A stretch of DNA of 64,000 bases from positions 806,001 to 870,000 of the forward strand of contig JAXMBK010000003.1 in assembly GCA_046349935.1 (NCBI GenBank), read 5' to 3'. A program made the position numbers and the translations under genes. The notes under the pieces were generated by a model that saw only the letters and a list, made by a program, of their open reading frames with translations, made no database searches and was not told the origin of the DNA. This stretch comes from CAIXSC01 sp046349935. Lineage in GTDB: Bacteria > Planctomycetota > Planctomycetia > Pirellulales > Pirellulaceae. How positions within the stretch are numbered: position 1 is the stretch's first letter; each line of letters opens with the position of its first letter. Positions 17,349-26,644 of the stretch are shown in pieces.

Positions 17349-18128
17349 ATGCTCGACTTCGACGTTCAACGCTGCACTCGACGCTGCTCCGTCAGCCAGC
17401 GGGAATTGCGAGCGGGTGAACTCTGCTACTCGGCGATCGTCTCCCGCGGCGCCCAAGTCGTGCGACTGGACTTCGCCCCCGAATCGTGGAAAGGCCCCCC
17501 CGAAAACTCGCTCGGGTGGTGGAAAGCGAGGGTCCCCGAGAACAGCAACCAAAAGGTCGCCTGGGCGCCCAACGACGTGATGCTCGATTATTTCGAGTTT
17601 CTGGCGGATAAGCCGGAGAAAGCCGACGTTCGGTATGTCCTCGCTTTGCTGCTGGTTCGCCGCCGCGTCATTCGACTCGAAAACGCGCGCACCGACGATC
17701 AAGGCAACGAAACGCTCGTCGTCTTCTGCCCACGCAACGAAGAAGAAAGCGAAGTCGCCGCCATCCTGCCCGACGACGAACGAGTGGCCGAAATTCAAGC
17801 CGAATTGTCGACGCTCCTGTTCGGCGACGCCTCCACGCTGATGCCGCCTCGTCCCGCAGATGAGGAACCCGCCGTCCCGCCCGACGAAACCATCGCCGAC
17901 GAAGCCCCAGCACTCACTTTCGTCGCGTCCGACGACGACGCGTCCGACGACGACGAGGCCGACGACGACGAGGCCGACGACGACGAGTCCGACGACAGCG
18001 AGTCCGACGACAGCGAGACCGACGACAGCGAGACCGACGACAGCGAGACCGACGACAGCGAGACCGACGACAGCGAGACAGACGACGACCCAGGCTCACG
18101 ATCGAACGACCGGGAGACGAGAACATGA
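17349..18128 (+). CDS. Conserved planctomycete protein with acidic repeat tail
   Basis: 259 residues. The first 150 residues form a compact domain: LDFDVQRCTRRCSVSQRELR, then GELCYSAIVSRGAQVVRLDF, GWWKARVPE, DVMLDYFEFLADKPEKADVR and YVLALLLVRRRVIRLE. This looks like the small conserved planctomycete proteins that precede a lipoprotein gene; the two Cys near residues 9-13 could bind a metal but no known fold is recognised. The last 60 residues are almost only Asp, Glu, Ser and Thr in SDDSETDD repeats. Its stop overlaps the next start (ATGA), so the pair is translationally coupled. Function unknown. Confidence 0.8.
   Translation: MLDFDVQRCTRRCSVSQRELRAGELCYSAIVSRGAQVVRLDFAPESWKGPPENSLGWWKARVPENSNQKVAWAPNDVMLDYFEFLADKPEKADVRYVLALLLVRRRVIRLENARTDDQGNETLVVFCPRNEEESEVAAILPDDERVAEIQAELSTLLFGDASTLMPPRPADEEPAVPPDETIADEAPALTFVASDDDASDDDEADDDEADDDESDDSESDDSETDDSETDDSETDDSETDDSETDDDPGSRSNDRETRT
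17929..18090 (+). repeat. 15-bp tandem repeat encoding SDDSE/TDDSE
   Basis: The tail of the coding region is built from 15-base units of the form GACGACAGCGAGACC, with five consecutive near-identical units at about 18007-18081 and more diverged GACGACGACGAG-type units before them. The frame is kept throughout. It encodes a highly acidic, probably disordered tail. Confidence 0.9.
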
Positions 18129-19156
18129 CGCGTGCACGCTTGGCTGCTCGGATGGTCATCCTGTTCGCCGCGCTCGCCGCCTGCGGATCGTCTGCCGGCT
18201 GTCATCTGTTGCCGGATGTGCGTATGCCGTGGGGTCCGCAGGCGCCTGTCGTCTTTCAAGCCCCCCCTACCGGCGACGACATCGTGCGGGCCGTCAATTC
18301 CAATTCAGCGCCCGTGCGTCAGTTATCCTCGGACAGTGCGAGCGTCGCGGCGGCCGGCTTCCCTCCGCTGCGAGCCGATCTGGCATTTGAACGTCCTCGC
18401 AACTTTCGCATGCGAGCGACGCTGCTTGGTCCTGAACTGGACGTCGGCAGCAACGCCGACTTGTTTTGGATGTGGTTTAAGCACAATCCGCAGCCTGGCG
18501 TCTTCTTTGCTCGGCATGATCGCTACGCAACCAGCCCGATGCGGCAGGTCTTGCCGCTCGATCCAGCGCTCGTCGTCGACGCCTTCGGACTCGTACAACT
18601 CGATCCCCTCGCCCCCTACGACGCTCCGCGCAGCCTCGGCGATCACAAAATGGAACTACGCACTCGAGTGCCTTCGCCGGACGGCGACATGACTCGCGTC
18701 CTTGTCGTTCACGACGCCTATGGCTGGATTCTCGAACAGCGACTTTACGATGTCCGCGGCCAACTGATCGCGACCGCGACTGCGTCCAAGCATCGTCACT
18801 ATCCGGAGTCGGGCGTGTCGCTGCCGCATCACTTAGAGTTCAATTTGCCGACCGCGAAACTGAATCTGTCCGTCTCGGTGCGAGAGTTCCGCATCAACCA
18901 ATTGGACGGCAATCCGGCTCAACTGTGGACGCTTCCCAAGATGGACGGCTATCCACTGGTCGATATCACCGACCCTTCGATGGCGCCGCAAATCGCGCCG
19001 GCCAGCGCATCGGGAACTGGGACCAACATCAACCCAGCTTCGCAGTCGACGCCGATGCCTGGTCCGATGGGCGGCCCGATGAATGGTTCGAGATCGCCCG
19101 AGATCTATCAGCCCGCCGACTCGACTTTCCGACCGCGCTATCGCGGCTTCAATTGA
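18125..19156 (+). CDS. Outer-membrane-type lipoprotein, LolA/LolB-like
   Basis: 343 residues. The signal (ARLAARMVILFAALAACGSS) ends in AGC, a plausible lipobox giving a lipidated Cys. The body (PPLRADLAFERPRNFRMRAT, LLGPELDVGSNADLFWMWFK, SPDGDMTRVLVVHDAYGWIL) resembles planctomycete lipoproteins with an LolA/LolB-like beta fold, where one face carries hydrophobic ligands. The C-terminal 60 residues are low complexity and end in PRYRGFN. The coding start overlaps the stop of the acidic-tail protein by four bases, so both are made together. A role in lipid or lipoprotein trafficking is an inference. Confidence 0.8.
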   Translation: MTRARLAARMVILFAALAACGSSAGCHLLPDVRMPWGPQAPVVFQAPPTGDDIVRAVNSNSAPVRQLSSDSASVAAAGFPPLRADLAFERPRNFRMRATLLGPELDVGSNADLFWMWFKHNPQPGVFFARHDRYATSPMRQVLPLDPALVVDAFGLVQLDPLAPYDAPRSLGDHKMELRTRVPSPDGDMTRVLVVHDAYGWILEQRLYDVRGQLIATATASKHRHYPESGVSLPHHLEFNLPTAKLNLSVSVREFRINQLDGNPAQLWTLPKMDGYPLVDITDPSMAPQIAPASASGTGTNINPASQSTPMPGPMGGPMNGSRSPEIYQPADSTFRPRYRGFN

Positions 19157-19194
19157 CCGCACCTGCTCCCTTCTCCACGTCGGCTCTGCCGTAG

Positions 19195-19213
19195 GACAGG
19201 CTTCCAGCCTGTC
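19195..19213. repeat. Short perfect hairpin between genes
   Basis: GACAGGCT and AGCCTGTC flank TCC, making an eight-pair stem with a three-base loop, 38 bases after the lipoprotein stop. No T-run follows, so it is not a classic terminator. The same GTAGGACAGGCTTCCAGCC-type sequence is a familiar dispersed repeat in planctomycete intergenic regions. Confidence 0.6.
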
Positions 19214-19345
19214 TGCAATCCAGCCCCAATTCGACGCGGCCTCAGGCGACGTCGCGTAGGCACTTGTACAGCGTCAAACGAAGCAACGGAAAGGGAGGGG
19301 GACCACCGCCGGCGGCGAATCGCTTCGCAGCGACTGCGACGAGCC

Positions 19346-20620
19346 CTAGCCCAACTTCCAGGGATCGCGGTAGGGTCGTTCGAGCATCGCGGCGGCTTCG
19401 GCGTCGCCGACGATCTGCTCCTTCGCTGCGTCCCACTGAATTTTGCGGCCTAACCGGAGAGCGATGTTGCCCAAGTGGCAAGCCGTGGCGCTGCGGTGCC
19501 CAATCTCCACGTCGCAAATCGGCAGCTTGCGCGTCTGAATGCACTCGAGGAAGTTCTTGTGATGATTGCCGCTGACGTACAGTTTTACGTCGCCGTCGCC
19601 CAGCGGCGTCTTGGCGATCTCCTCCGGCTCGCTGACAATCTTTCCTCGAGTGACATGGATCTTTCCCTTGGAGCCGATAAAGGTCGCTCCATCCGGAATG
19701 TCCTTCTGTTTCTGACCGACGATCATCGTCACATCGTTCGGATACAGGTATGTCACTCGGCAAGTTTCGCTGACCTCGTGCCACTTTTGCGGATGGAACG
19801 TGGCCACCCCTTCGATCGACAGCGGGCCCGAATCATCGACGCCCATGCCCCAATGCGCAATGTCGATATGGTGCGCCCCGAAGTTCGTCATCTGGCCGCC
19901 CGAGTAATCCCAGAAGAAGCGGAAGTTGTAGTGCACTCGCTTCACGTTGTACGGCCGCTGCGGCGCGGGTCCGAGCCACAGATCGTAGTTCAGTTCGCTG
20001 GGAGGCGCCGAATCGGCGACCGGCTCGCCGGGGTGGTTGGGGCCGGGGATGCCGACCAGGATTCTCTCCAATTTGCCAATGCGGCCCGAGCGCACCAGTT
20101 CGCAAGCCGTGCGGAACTTTGAGTCGGATCGCTGTTGCGACCCCGTCTGCACGATTCGCTGATGCTTTCGCGCCGCCTCTACCATGCGGCGACCTTCGTT
20201 TACCGTGAGCGTCAACGGCTTCTCGCAGTAAACGTCTTTGCCCGCTTCACAGGCATGAATCGTCATCAACGCATGCCAGTGATCGGGAGTGGTGATGACG
20301 ACGGCGTCGATATCTTTGCGATCCAGCAACTTTCGGTAGTCGTCGACGGCGTCGCATTTCCGACCGGTTTGCTCGACCGCCTTCACGGCCTTGTCGAGCA
20401 CCGCGGAGTCGACGTCGCAGACGGCCACGGCATGGTTGACCAGCGCTTTGAGGTTGCCCATGCCTTGATTGCGCACGCCGATGTGCGCCGTGTTCACGCG
20501 ATCGTTGGCGCCGAATGCCGAACGCGGCACGAAGTAGGGAGCGACAACCGCCCCCGTCGCCGCAGCCGCGCCCGCAGCGACCGAACGTTCCAAAAACGAC
20601 CGACGATGTTCACGAGCCAT
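19346..20620 (-). CDS. Gfo/Idh/MocA oxidoreductase, Tat-exported
   Basis: 424 residues. The N-terminus EHRRSFLERSVAAGAAAATG is a twin-arginine export signal, so the folded enzyme is probably periplasmic. The Rossmann part has VNTAHIGVRNQGMGNLKALV, ending in CDVDSAV. The family motif CEKPLTLTVNEGRRMVEAAR, with Lys of the EKP motif, lies near residue 145. The C-terminal domain has NYDLWLGPAPQRPYN and HIDIAHWGMGVDDSGP, typical of the planctomycete group. It is likely an NAD(P)-dependent dehydrogenase or glycosidase-like enzyme on sugars; the substrate is unknown. It begins 8 bases after the PQQ-propeller stop with AAGGTGAAGC before ATG. Confidence 0.92.
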   Translation of the reverse strand: MAREHRRSFLERSVAAGAAAATGAVVAPYFVPRSAFGANDRVNTAHIGVRNQGMGNLKALVNHAVAVCDVDSAVLDKAVKAVEQTGRKCDAVDDYRKLLDRKDIDAVVITTPDHWHALMTIHACEAGKDVYCEKPLTLTVNEGRRMVEAARKHQRIVQTGSQQRSDSKFRTACELVRSGRIGKLERILVGIPGPNHPGEPVADSAPPSELNYDLWLGPAPQRPYNVKRVHYNFRFFWDYSGGQMTNFGAHHIDIAHWGMGVDDSGPLSIEGVATFHPQKWHEVSETCRVTYLYPNDVTMIVGQKQKDIPDGATFIGSKGKIHVTRGKIVSEPEEIAKTPLGDGDVKLYVSGNHHKNFLECIQTRKLPICDVEIGHRSATACHLGNIALRLGRKIQWDAAKEQIVGDAEAAAMLERPYRDPWKLG

Positions 20621-20628
20621 GCTTCACC

Positions 20629-21930
20629 TTACGGGTCGATGCGGTAGAGGTTCTTCGTCGTACGAATGATCAGCGATTTGTCGTACACGGCCAGCGACGC
20701 CATACAGCCCTGCTCCAACTTGCCGCGTCCCGCCAATTCATACTTGCGCGCGGCCGCGACGACGAACGTGTCGCCGTCTTCATTTGAAAAGTAGACGCGT
20801 CCTTCGGCGGTGATCGGCGACGCGGTAAACGAACCGCCGACGCGTTCCTGCCAAACCACCTCGCCTGTCTTCGCATCCAGGCAACTCAACACGCCGTTCT
20901 CAGCGCTCGTGAATAACAGATCGCCGACCAAGCAGGGCGAACTGTACTTGGGAATCCCCTTGGTTTGCTTCCACGCGACGTGCGACTGCGTGACGTCGCC
21001 GCGACCGTCCGGCTTGGCGGCGAAGAACTTGAAGCCGCCGTCCGCAGTCGAAATGTAGACCAGGCCGTGAGCGAACAACGGCCGCGCCGAGGCATTCATT
21101 CCGCCGCCGCGGACGCGCCATAATTCGGCGCCGGTCTTCGGATCATAGGCGATCGCCGCCCCGGCGCTCGGATCCACCAACTGCGGCTGCCCGTTCACCT
21201 CAATCAAATGCGGCGTGCTGTAAGCCTTCTTGATGTCGCCGTTGTCGCTGCCGTACTCGATGTTGCGATCTGTTTTCCAAACCGTTTGGCCCGTTTTCTT
21301 GTCGAGCGCCGCAACATACTGGACGTCGAAGCCGTCGAACGTCAGGAACAACAAGTCGCCCCACAGAACGGGAGACGAGGCAGGTCCGCGATGGTGATCG
21401 CAAGGCAGATCTTGGCGAGCCCAAATCGTTTTTCCCGTCTCCGTATCGAGGCAGGCGGTGCCGGCCGAACCGAAGTGGACGTAAAGCCGTCCCTCTTCAA
21501 TCACCGGCGTCGACGACGCATAGCTGTTCCGCTCGATGCAGAACTGCGGCTTCTCGATTTCGAAAACCATTTGGTCGCGCAACACCTTGCCCGAGTCGGC
21601 GTCGACGCACATCACCGACAGCTGCTTGCCGTCGGGCGTCGCCGTCGTCAACCAAATCTGCGAGCCCCAGATCACCGGCGAAGACCAAGCCTTGCCGTGC
21701 AGCGGCGTCTTCCACCGCACATGCTCGGTTTCGCTCCATTGCGTCGGCAACCCGGTTGCGCGACTGGAGCCATCCCCGGCCGGACCGCGAAACTGCGTCC
21801 ACGGCTCGGCGCCCTGCAGCCCCAGAGGCGCAGCGCCGCACACGCACGCAACTGCCAGCGACAACAGGCCCAGAAAACGCACACACGCTCGCCGGCTCGA
21901 CCGACCGGCGTCTAACGAACCCAGCGACAT
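20629..21930 (-). CDS. Secreted PQQ-like beta-propeller protein
   Basis: 433 residues with a signal peptide (FLGLLSLAVACVCGAAPLG). Mature sequence opens with AEPWTQFRGPAGDGSSRATG, the usual start of planctomycete PQQ-like propellers, followed by repeated blades with the W-motif, for example LDTETGKTIWARQDLP, LDKKTGQTVWKTDRN, YDPKTGAELWRVRGGG and LDAKTGEVVWQERVGG. No residues for PQQ cofactor binding can be assigned, so it is more likely a binding scaffold than a dehydrogenase. It starts 11 bases after the phosphatase stop with AGGGAG upstream and is followed by the Gfo/Idh/MocA gene, a recurrent planctomycete pairing. Confidence 0.9.
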   Translation of the reverse strand: MSLGSLDAGRSSRRACVRFLGLLSLAVACVCGAAPLGLQGAEPWTQFRGPAGDGSSRATGLPTQWSETEHVRWKTPLHGKAWSSPVIWGSQIWLTTATPDGKQLSVMCVDADSGKVLRDQMVFEIEKPQFCIERNSYASSTPVIEEGRLYVHFGSAGTACLDTETGKTIWARQDLPCDHHRGPASSPVLWGDLLFLTFDGFDVQYVAALDKKTGQTVWKTDRNIEYGSDNGDIKKAYSTPHLIEVNGQPQLVDPSAGAAIAYDPKTGAELWRVRGGGMNASARPLFAHGLVYISTADGGFKFFAAKPDGRGDVTQSHVAWKQTKGIPKYSSPCLVGDLLFTSAENGVLSCLDAKTGEVVWQERVGGSFTASPITAEGRVYFSNEDGDTFVVAAARKYELAGRGKLEQGCMASLAVYDKSLIIRTTKNLYRIDP

Positions 21931-21941
21931 GATGAATCTCC

Positions 21942-23132
21942 CTAGGCGCTGCGTTCCAGCAGCACGATGGTGGTATCGTCAGCGCGTCCAGCGCCGCGAG
22001 TGGCCGCGTGCGAATCGTGGAACAGCTTCTCGAGCGCCTCGGCGAGCGGCAGCTTGGCCGACTCTTGCAAGCAGCGAATGATGCCGGCCTGTCCGAACTG
22101 TTCGTCATCCGAACCGCCTTCCGGGAAGGCTTCGTCGAGACCATCGGTGTACAGCAGCAAGCGATGATTCACAGGCACTTCGTAGCTGCACAGTTCATAG
22201 GTCCAGTCGCCGTCGATCCCCAGCGGGAGACCGGCCGCGTCGTCGGAACCCAACACCGTGATTTCGTTCGTCGCCAGATTCTGGAGAATCGGCATCGGGT
22301 GCCCTGCGGACGACCACTGCAGGCGGTGGTTGTTGACGTCGAGCATGCAGTACAGCAGCGTGATGAACCCGCCCTGGTCGCGGACGATGTCGTTGTCGCT
22401 GAGTCGCTGATTCACTTCGGTGACGAAGTCGACCGCGTTGGGGTATTTGCGATCGCGGATCATGCGCATCAGCGTATGCATGGTCATGATCGACATGCAG
22501 GCCTTGACGCCGTGGCCCGACGCATCGCCGACCAGCAGCACGAGCCCGCCTTCGTCCAGCGTAAAAACGTCGTAGTAGTCGCCGCCCGCCATCACAACCG
22601 GCACGTCCCCCACGACGCGGATTTGCGACGGTTCGTACCGCGCCACCACCTCGTACCCAGGCGGGCAAGGCAGGTTGTGCGGAATCACCGACTCCTGCAG
22701 ACGGCGCACCGAGTCGACTTCTTCTCGCAATCGATCGGCCAGGTATCGCGAACGCTCGGCTTGCACGGCCGTATACGCCGATTCGATCAAATACAGCAAC
22801 AAGAACAGGTATTCGCCGTTCGAGTCGCGCGGGATGTTCATTCGCAGACCATGCGAGATGAACTTCGCCAACTGCACGATCTCGCCCGATTTCCAGGCGC
22901 CGAGGATCGGCGCTTCCGGCAGCGACCGGCGCGTCTTCTGAAAGAAGTCGAAGGCCGTCTCGTCGTTGGGAAAGTTGAGCGCCAACAAAATGGTGTCCCA
23001 GCCGCCCTGATACAGCGACTTGGTGAACGAAGCGGCGTCCAAATGGACCTCCGCCGAATTCTCGTCGACGTTGAGCACCAGGCTGATCGTCTCCGCTTCG
23101 ATCGGATCGTCCCACCCCACCAGGATGCGCAT
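21942..23132 (-). CDS. SpoIIE-type PP2C phosphatase with degenerate receiver
   Basis: 396 residues from ATG 23132 (MRILVGWDDP), with AAGGAC upstream; ten further residues are open before it. Residues 1-115 look like a response-regulator receiver, but the phospho-acceptor Asp is replaced (WDTILLALNFP, where ILLD is expected). A short coiled linker (RYLADRLREEVDSVRRLQES) leads to the phosphatase domain with its metal-binding motifs VVMAGGDYYDVF, LVGDASGHGVKACMS, LLYTDGLDEAFPEG and GRADDTTIVLL. It should dephosphorylate Ser/Thr of a partner such as an anti-sigma antagonist. It sits between a reductase gene and the PQQ-propeller gene on the same strand. Confidence 0.9.
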   Translation of the reverse strand: MRILVGWDDPIEAETISLVLNVDENSAEVHLDAASFTKSLYQGGWDTILLALNFPNDETAFDFFQKTRRSLPEAPILGAWKSGEIVQLAKFISHGLRMNIPRDSNGEYLFLLLYLIESAYTAVQAERSRYLADRLREEVDSVRRLQESVIPHNLPCPPGYEVVARYEPSQIRVVGDVPVVMAGGDYYDVFTLDEGGLVLLVGDASGHGVKACMSIMTMHTLMRMIRDRKYPNAVDFVTEVNQRLSDNDIVRDQGGFITLLYCMLDVNNHRLQWSSAGHPMPILQNLATNEITVLGSDDAAGLPLGIDGDWTYELCSYEVPVNHRLLLYTDGLDEAFPEGGSDDEQFGQAGIIRCLQESAKLPLAEALEKLFHDSHAATRGAGRADDTTIVLLERSA

Positions 23133-23205
23133 ATTCAAGTCCTTTGCGGAAAGCTCGAGCAAGTTCAGATTAGCTGACGGCCGACGCGGGGAAAAGCGTT
23201 GTCGC

Positions 23206-23838
23206 TTAACGACGCATCATGCGGAAGGCGCAGTTCGACCCCCACCCTTCGCGGACCGCCAGATGAATATACAGCATGGCGAGCGACTCCAGATAGCGCG
23301 CTAGTCGAAGCGGCCCCGCATCGACGGGTTCGAATTCCAAATCGGCGATCAATTGCCGCACCGTCGACTTCGACTCTTTGTCGTCGCCGCAATAGAACAG
23401 CGACGCCGATTGCCCCTGATAAACGGGTTGGTTCATGGTCGCCGCACTGACCGTGTTAAACGCCTTCACGATCTTCCCGTTGACCGCCCAACCGGCGATC
23501 TGCTCTGCGGCCGAGGTGTCGCCGCCCAGCAACAGTCCGCTCAAGTCGGGCTTCAGCGCATTGGAGCAATCGACGACGGGTCGTCCTCCGAGGTCGCCCA
23601 GTTCGGCGAGCAGCGCGGGGGCGGCGTCAAAGGGAGTCGCCAGAACGATGACGTCGGCGTCGCGCACCGCCGTCGCGAAGCTGCACACGGTCGCTCCCTG
23701 GCCCGCCTTTTCCGCCAGTTGTTTGGCCTTTTCGGACTCGGGGTTGCGCGATCCAAAGACGACCGTATGTCCCTTCGCCGCCCAACGCGTCCCCAAGATC
23801 CCGCCGACTCGCCCCGTCCCCAATACGCCAATCCGCAT
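23206..23838 (-). CDS. NADPH-dependent F420 reductase-like protein
   Basis: ATG 23838 is chosen (210 residues, MRIGVLGTGRVGGILGTRWA) because GGAGGCGAAGGC precedes it and the sequence before has no homology. The Rossmann nucleotide-binding site is GTGRVGG, and GSRNPES after the second strand is typical for binding the 2'-phosphate of NADPH. Further motifs are DADVIVLATPFDAAP, VVDCSNALKP and GKIVKAFNTVSAATMNQPVY. The family contains F420H2:NADP oxidoreductases and ferric reductases of STEAP type. F420 synthesis genes are not seen here, so the electron partner is unknown. It is the first gene of the strand group that continues with the SpoIIE-type phosphatase. Confidence 0.88.
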   Translation of the reverse strand: MRIGVLGTGRVGGILGTRWAAKGHTVVFGSRNPESEKAKQLAEKAGQGATVCSFATAVRDADVIVLATPFDAAPALLAELGDLGGRPVVDCSNALKPDLSGLLLGGDTSAAEQIAGWAVNGKIVKAFNTVSAATMNQPVYQGQSASLFYCGDDKESKSTVRQLIADLEFEPVDAGPLRLARYLESLAMLYIHLAVREGWGSNCAFRMMRR

Positions 23839-23984
23839 GCCTTCGCCTCCGGAAAAGTCTCCAGTATGCCTCCCCGCCGCGAACGTCGCCAGCGGAGCGG
23901 CCGGCGGTCGCGCCGATTGCCCGCATTTCGGCCGCTTGCTACGATTTCCCCGCCCCTCGCCCTTATGAACATCGAGGCCCTCTC

Positions 23985-25439
23985 GTGGTTCCCCTGCCTT
24001 CTGCGACCGCTCGGCTGCGTCTTCTCCCGCCGCTTCTAGTCGGGCTAACCTGCGTCCTTGCGCCCGCCGTACTGACAGCGGCCGAGGGGCATGCCGAACC
24101 ATCGCTCGCCCGCGACCTGCCGCTGTTTACCATCCTCCCGTTCGCCGTCTTGCTGCTGTGCATCGCCGTCCTGCCGCTGTTTGCGAGCCACTGGTGGGAG
24201 CACAACAAGAACAAGGGTTTTGTCGCCCTGCTTCTGTCGCTCCCTGTCGTCGCCTTCTTGCTGATTCAAGGCGGCCATGAAGGGCGGCACGTGATGCTCG
24301 AGAAGGCGATGGAGTACGCCGCGTTCATGGTGCTGTTGTCGTCGTTGTTCGTCATCAGCGGCGGCATCTACGTCCAAGGGTCGATGTCCGGAACGCCGCT
24401 GGTCAATTGCATCTTCATGGCGTTAGGCGCCGTACTCGCCAACTTCATCGGCACCACCGGCGCCTCGATGGTCCTCGTCCGCCCCCTGTTGCGAGCCAAT
24501 CAAGCTCGCCGGGATAAGGCGCATATCGTCATTTTCTTCATCTTCATCGTCTCCAACTGCGGCGGACTCCTCACGCCGCTCGGCGATCCGCCCCTGTTCC
24601 TCGGATTCCTCAAAGGCGTCCCTTTCGAATGGACGTTGTCGTTGTGGAAAGAATGGCTGACGGTCAACGCGATCCTGCTCTTGGTTTTCAACATCTGGGA
24701 TCAGGTCGTCCTGAACCGCGAAGAACGCTCCGACCCCAATGTCGCGTTGCTGGTGAAAGTCCAGGAACACGAATCCTTCTACCTGCACGGCGGGCTAAAC
24801 GTCTTGTTTCTGGCGGGCATCGTCGGCGTCATCTACGCTTCGGGGCGTTGGCAATGGCAATTCGGCATCGCCGAACTGAGCATGATAGGATTGGCCGTCG
24901 CCTCGTATTGGGCGACTCAAGCCGATAACCGTCGGCGCAACAATTTCAGCTTCGGGCCGATCATCGAAGTGGCCGTACTCTTCGCCGGCATTTTCGTCAC
25001 CATGGCGCCGGCGCTCTTGATCTTGAACGCGTGGGGACAAGGGGAACGCGAAGTCCTCGGCGCTCGCTTTGGACTCAGTCGTCCCTGGCACTTCTTTTGG
25101 GCCGCCGGATGCCTCTCCAGCTTCCTCGACAACGCCCCCACTTATTTGACCTTCGCCGCCACCGCATGCGGCATGGAAGGCATCGCTACCGAAGGCCGAT
25201 TCCTAGGCCAGTTTCTCGAAAAAGGAGAAGCCAGCCACAGCCTACTGTCGGCCATATCGTGCGGCGCAGTGTTCATGGGCGCCAACACGTACATCGGCAA
25301 CGGCCCCAACTTCATGGTCAAGGCCATCGCAGAACAAAACGGCGTCAAGATGCCGGGATTCTTCGGCTACATGGCCTATAGCGGCGGGATACTCGTTCCC
25401 GTATTCCTGGTCGTAACGCTCCTCTTTTTCCTCGGCTAA
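23985..25439 (+). CDS. Sodium:proton antiporter / citrate-type transporter
   Basis: 484 residues from GTG 23985. A signal-like first segment (LLVGLTCVLAPAVLTA) is followed by at least ten hydrophobic segments, for example FTILPFAVLLLCIAVLPLFA, VALLLSLPVVAFLLI and EYAAFMVLLSSLFVISGGIY. Conserved loops include NFIGTTGASMVLVRPLLRAN, NCGGLLTPLGDPPLFLGFLK and AGCLSSFLDNAPTYLTF, matching the ion-transporter superfamily (NhaD/CitMHS-like). It is an inner membrane carrier; cation exchange or organic anion uptake cannot be told apart. It is transcribed away from the F420 reductase-like gene (146 bases between starts). Confidence 0.88.
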   Translation: MVPLPSATARLRLLPPLLVGLTCVLAPAVLTAAEGHAEPSLARDLPLFTILPFAVLLLCIAVLPLFASHWWEHNKNKGFVALLLSLPVVAFLLIQGGHEGRHVMLEKAMEYAAFMVLLSSLFVISGGIYVQGSMSGTPLVNCIFMALGAVLANFIGTTGASMVLVRPLLRANQARRDKAHIVIFFIFIVSNCGGLLTPLGDPPLFLGFLKGVPFEWTLSLWKEWLTVNAILLLVFNIWDQVVLNREERSDPNVALLVKVQEHESFYLHGGLNVLFLAGIVGVIYASGRWQWQFGIAELSMIGLAVASYWATQADNRRRNNFSFGPIIEVAVLFAGIFVTMAPALLILNAWGQGEREVLGARFGLSRPWHFFWAAGCLSSFLDNAPTYLTFAATACGMEGIATEGRFLGQFLEKGEASHSLLSAISCGAVFMGANTYIGNGPNFMVKAIAEQNGVKMPGFFGYMAYSGGILVPVFLVVTLLFFLG

Positions 25440-25483
25440 ACAACTCGAGTTCGCCACATTCTGAACTTACGGATTCACGACTC

Positions 25484-26311
<828 letters not shown>

Positions 26312-26323
26312 ACGAAACTCGAC

Positions 26324-26638
26324 TCACTTCGGCTCGGGCGCGCCGTCCTGCTTCCTCTGGGCGACGACGAACGACATCCGCAGGTCGTGCAGGACATGTT
26401 CCAGGAACGCGGCTTCCTCGGACGTCAGGTTGCCCTTCGTTTTTTCCTCGAGCAGCGCGAGGGTGTCGATGTAATGCCGTGCAAAGTTAAGACGCACGAC
26501 GGGGGCTTTCTTCACCGGGTCCGGGTGCAGGCCGAGAAACACCATCGCCTGGCTCGCCAACATCTCCGTGAGCGTCCAGATCGTGGGGGAAGGCAGCTTG
26601 GCCCGCGTGAGTTCGTCTTGGTCTTGCGCATCCGACAT
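26324..26638 (-). CDS. DUF1844 protein
   Basis: 104 residues. The family signature MLASQAMVFLGLHPDP, followed by RLNFARHYIDTLALLEEKTK and FLEHVLHDLRMSFV, is fully present. DUF1844 proteins are small, helical and of unknown function, found in several phyla. It begins 6 bases after the pyrG stop on the same strand, so it is the last gene of the kdsB-pyrG group. Confidence 0.9.
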   Translation of the reverse strand: MSDAQDQDELTRAKLPSPTIWTLTEMLASQAMVFLGLHPDPVKKAPVVRLNFARHYIDTLALLEEKTKGNLTSEEAAFLEHVLHDLRMSFVVAQRKQDGAPEPK

Positions 26639-26644
26639 GTTGGT

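Noticed and set aside
22008..23177. Open plus-strand frame of about 390 codons
   Set aside because: It mirrors the SpoIIE-type phosphatase gene and is rich in His, Arg and Gln without domain signals.
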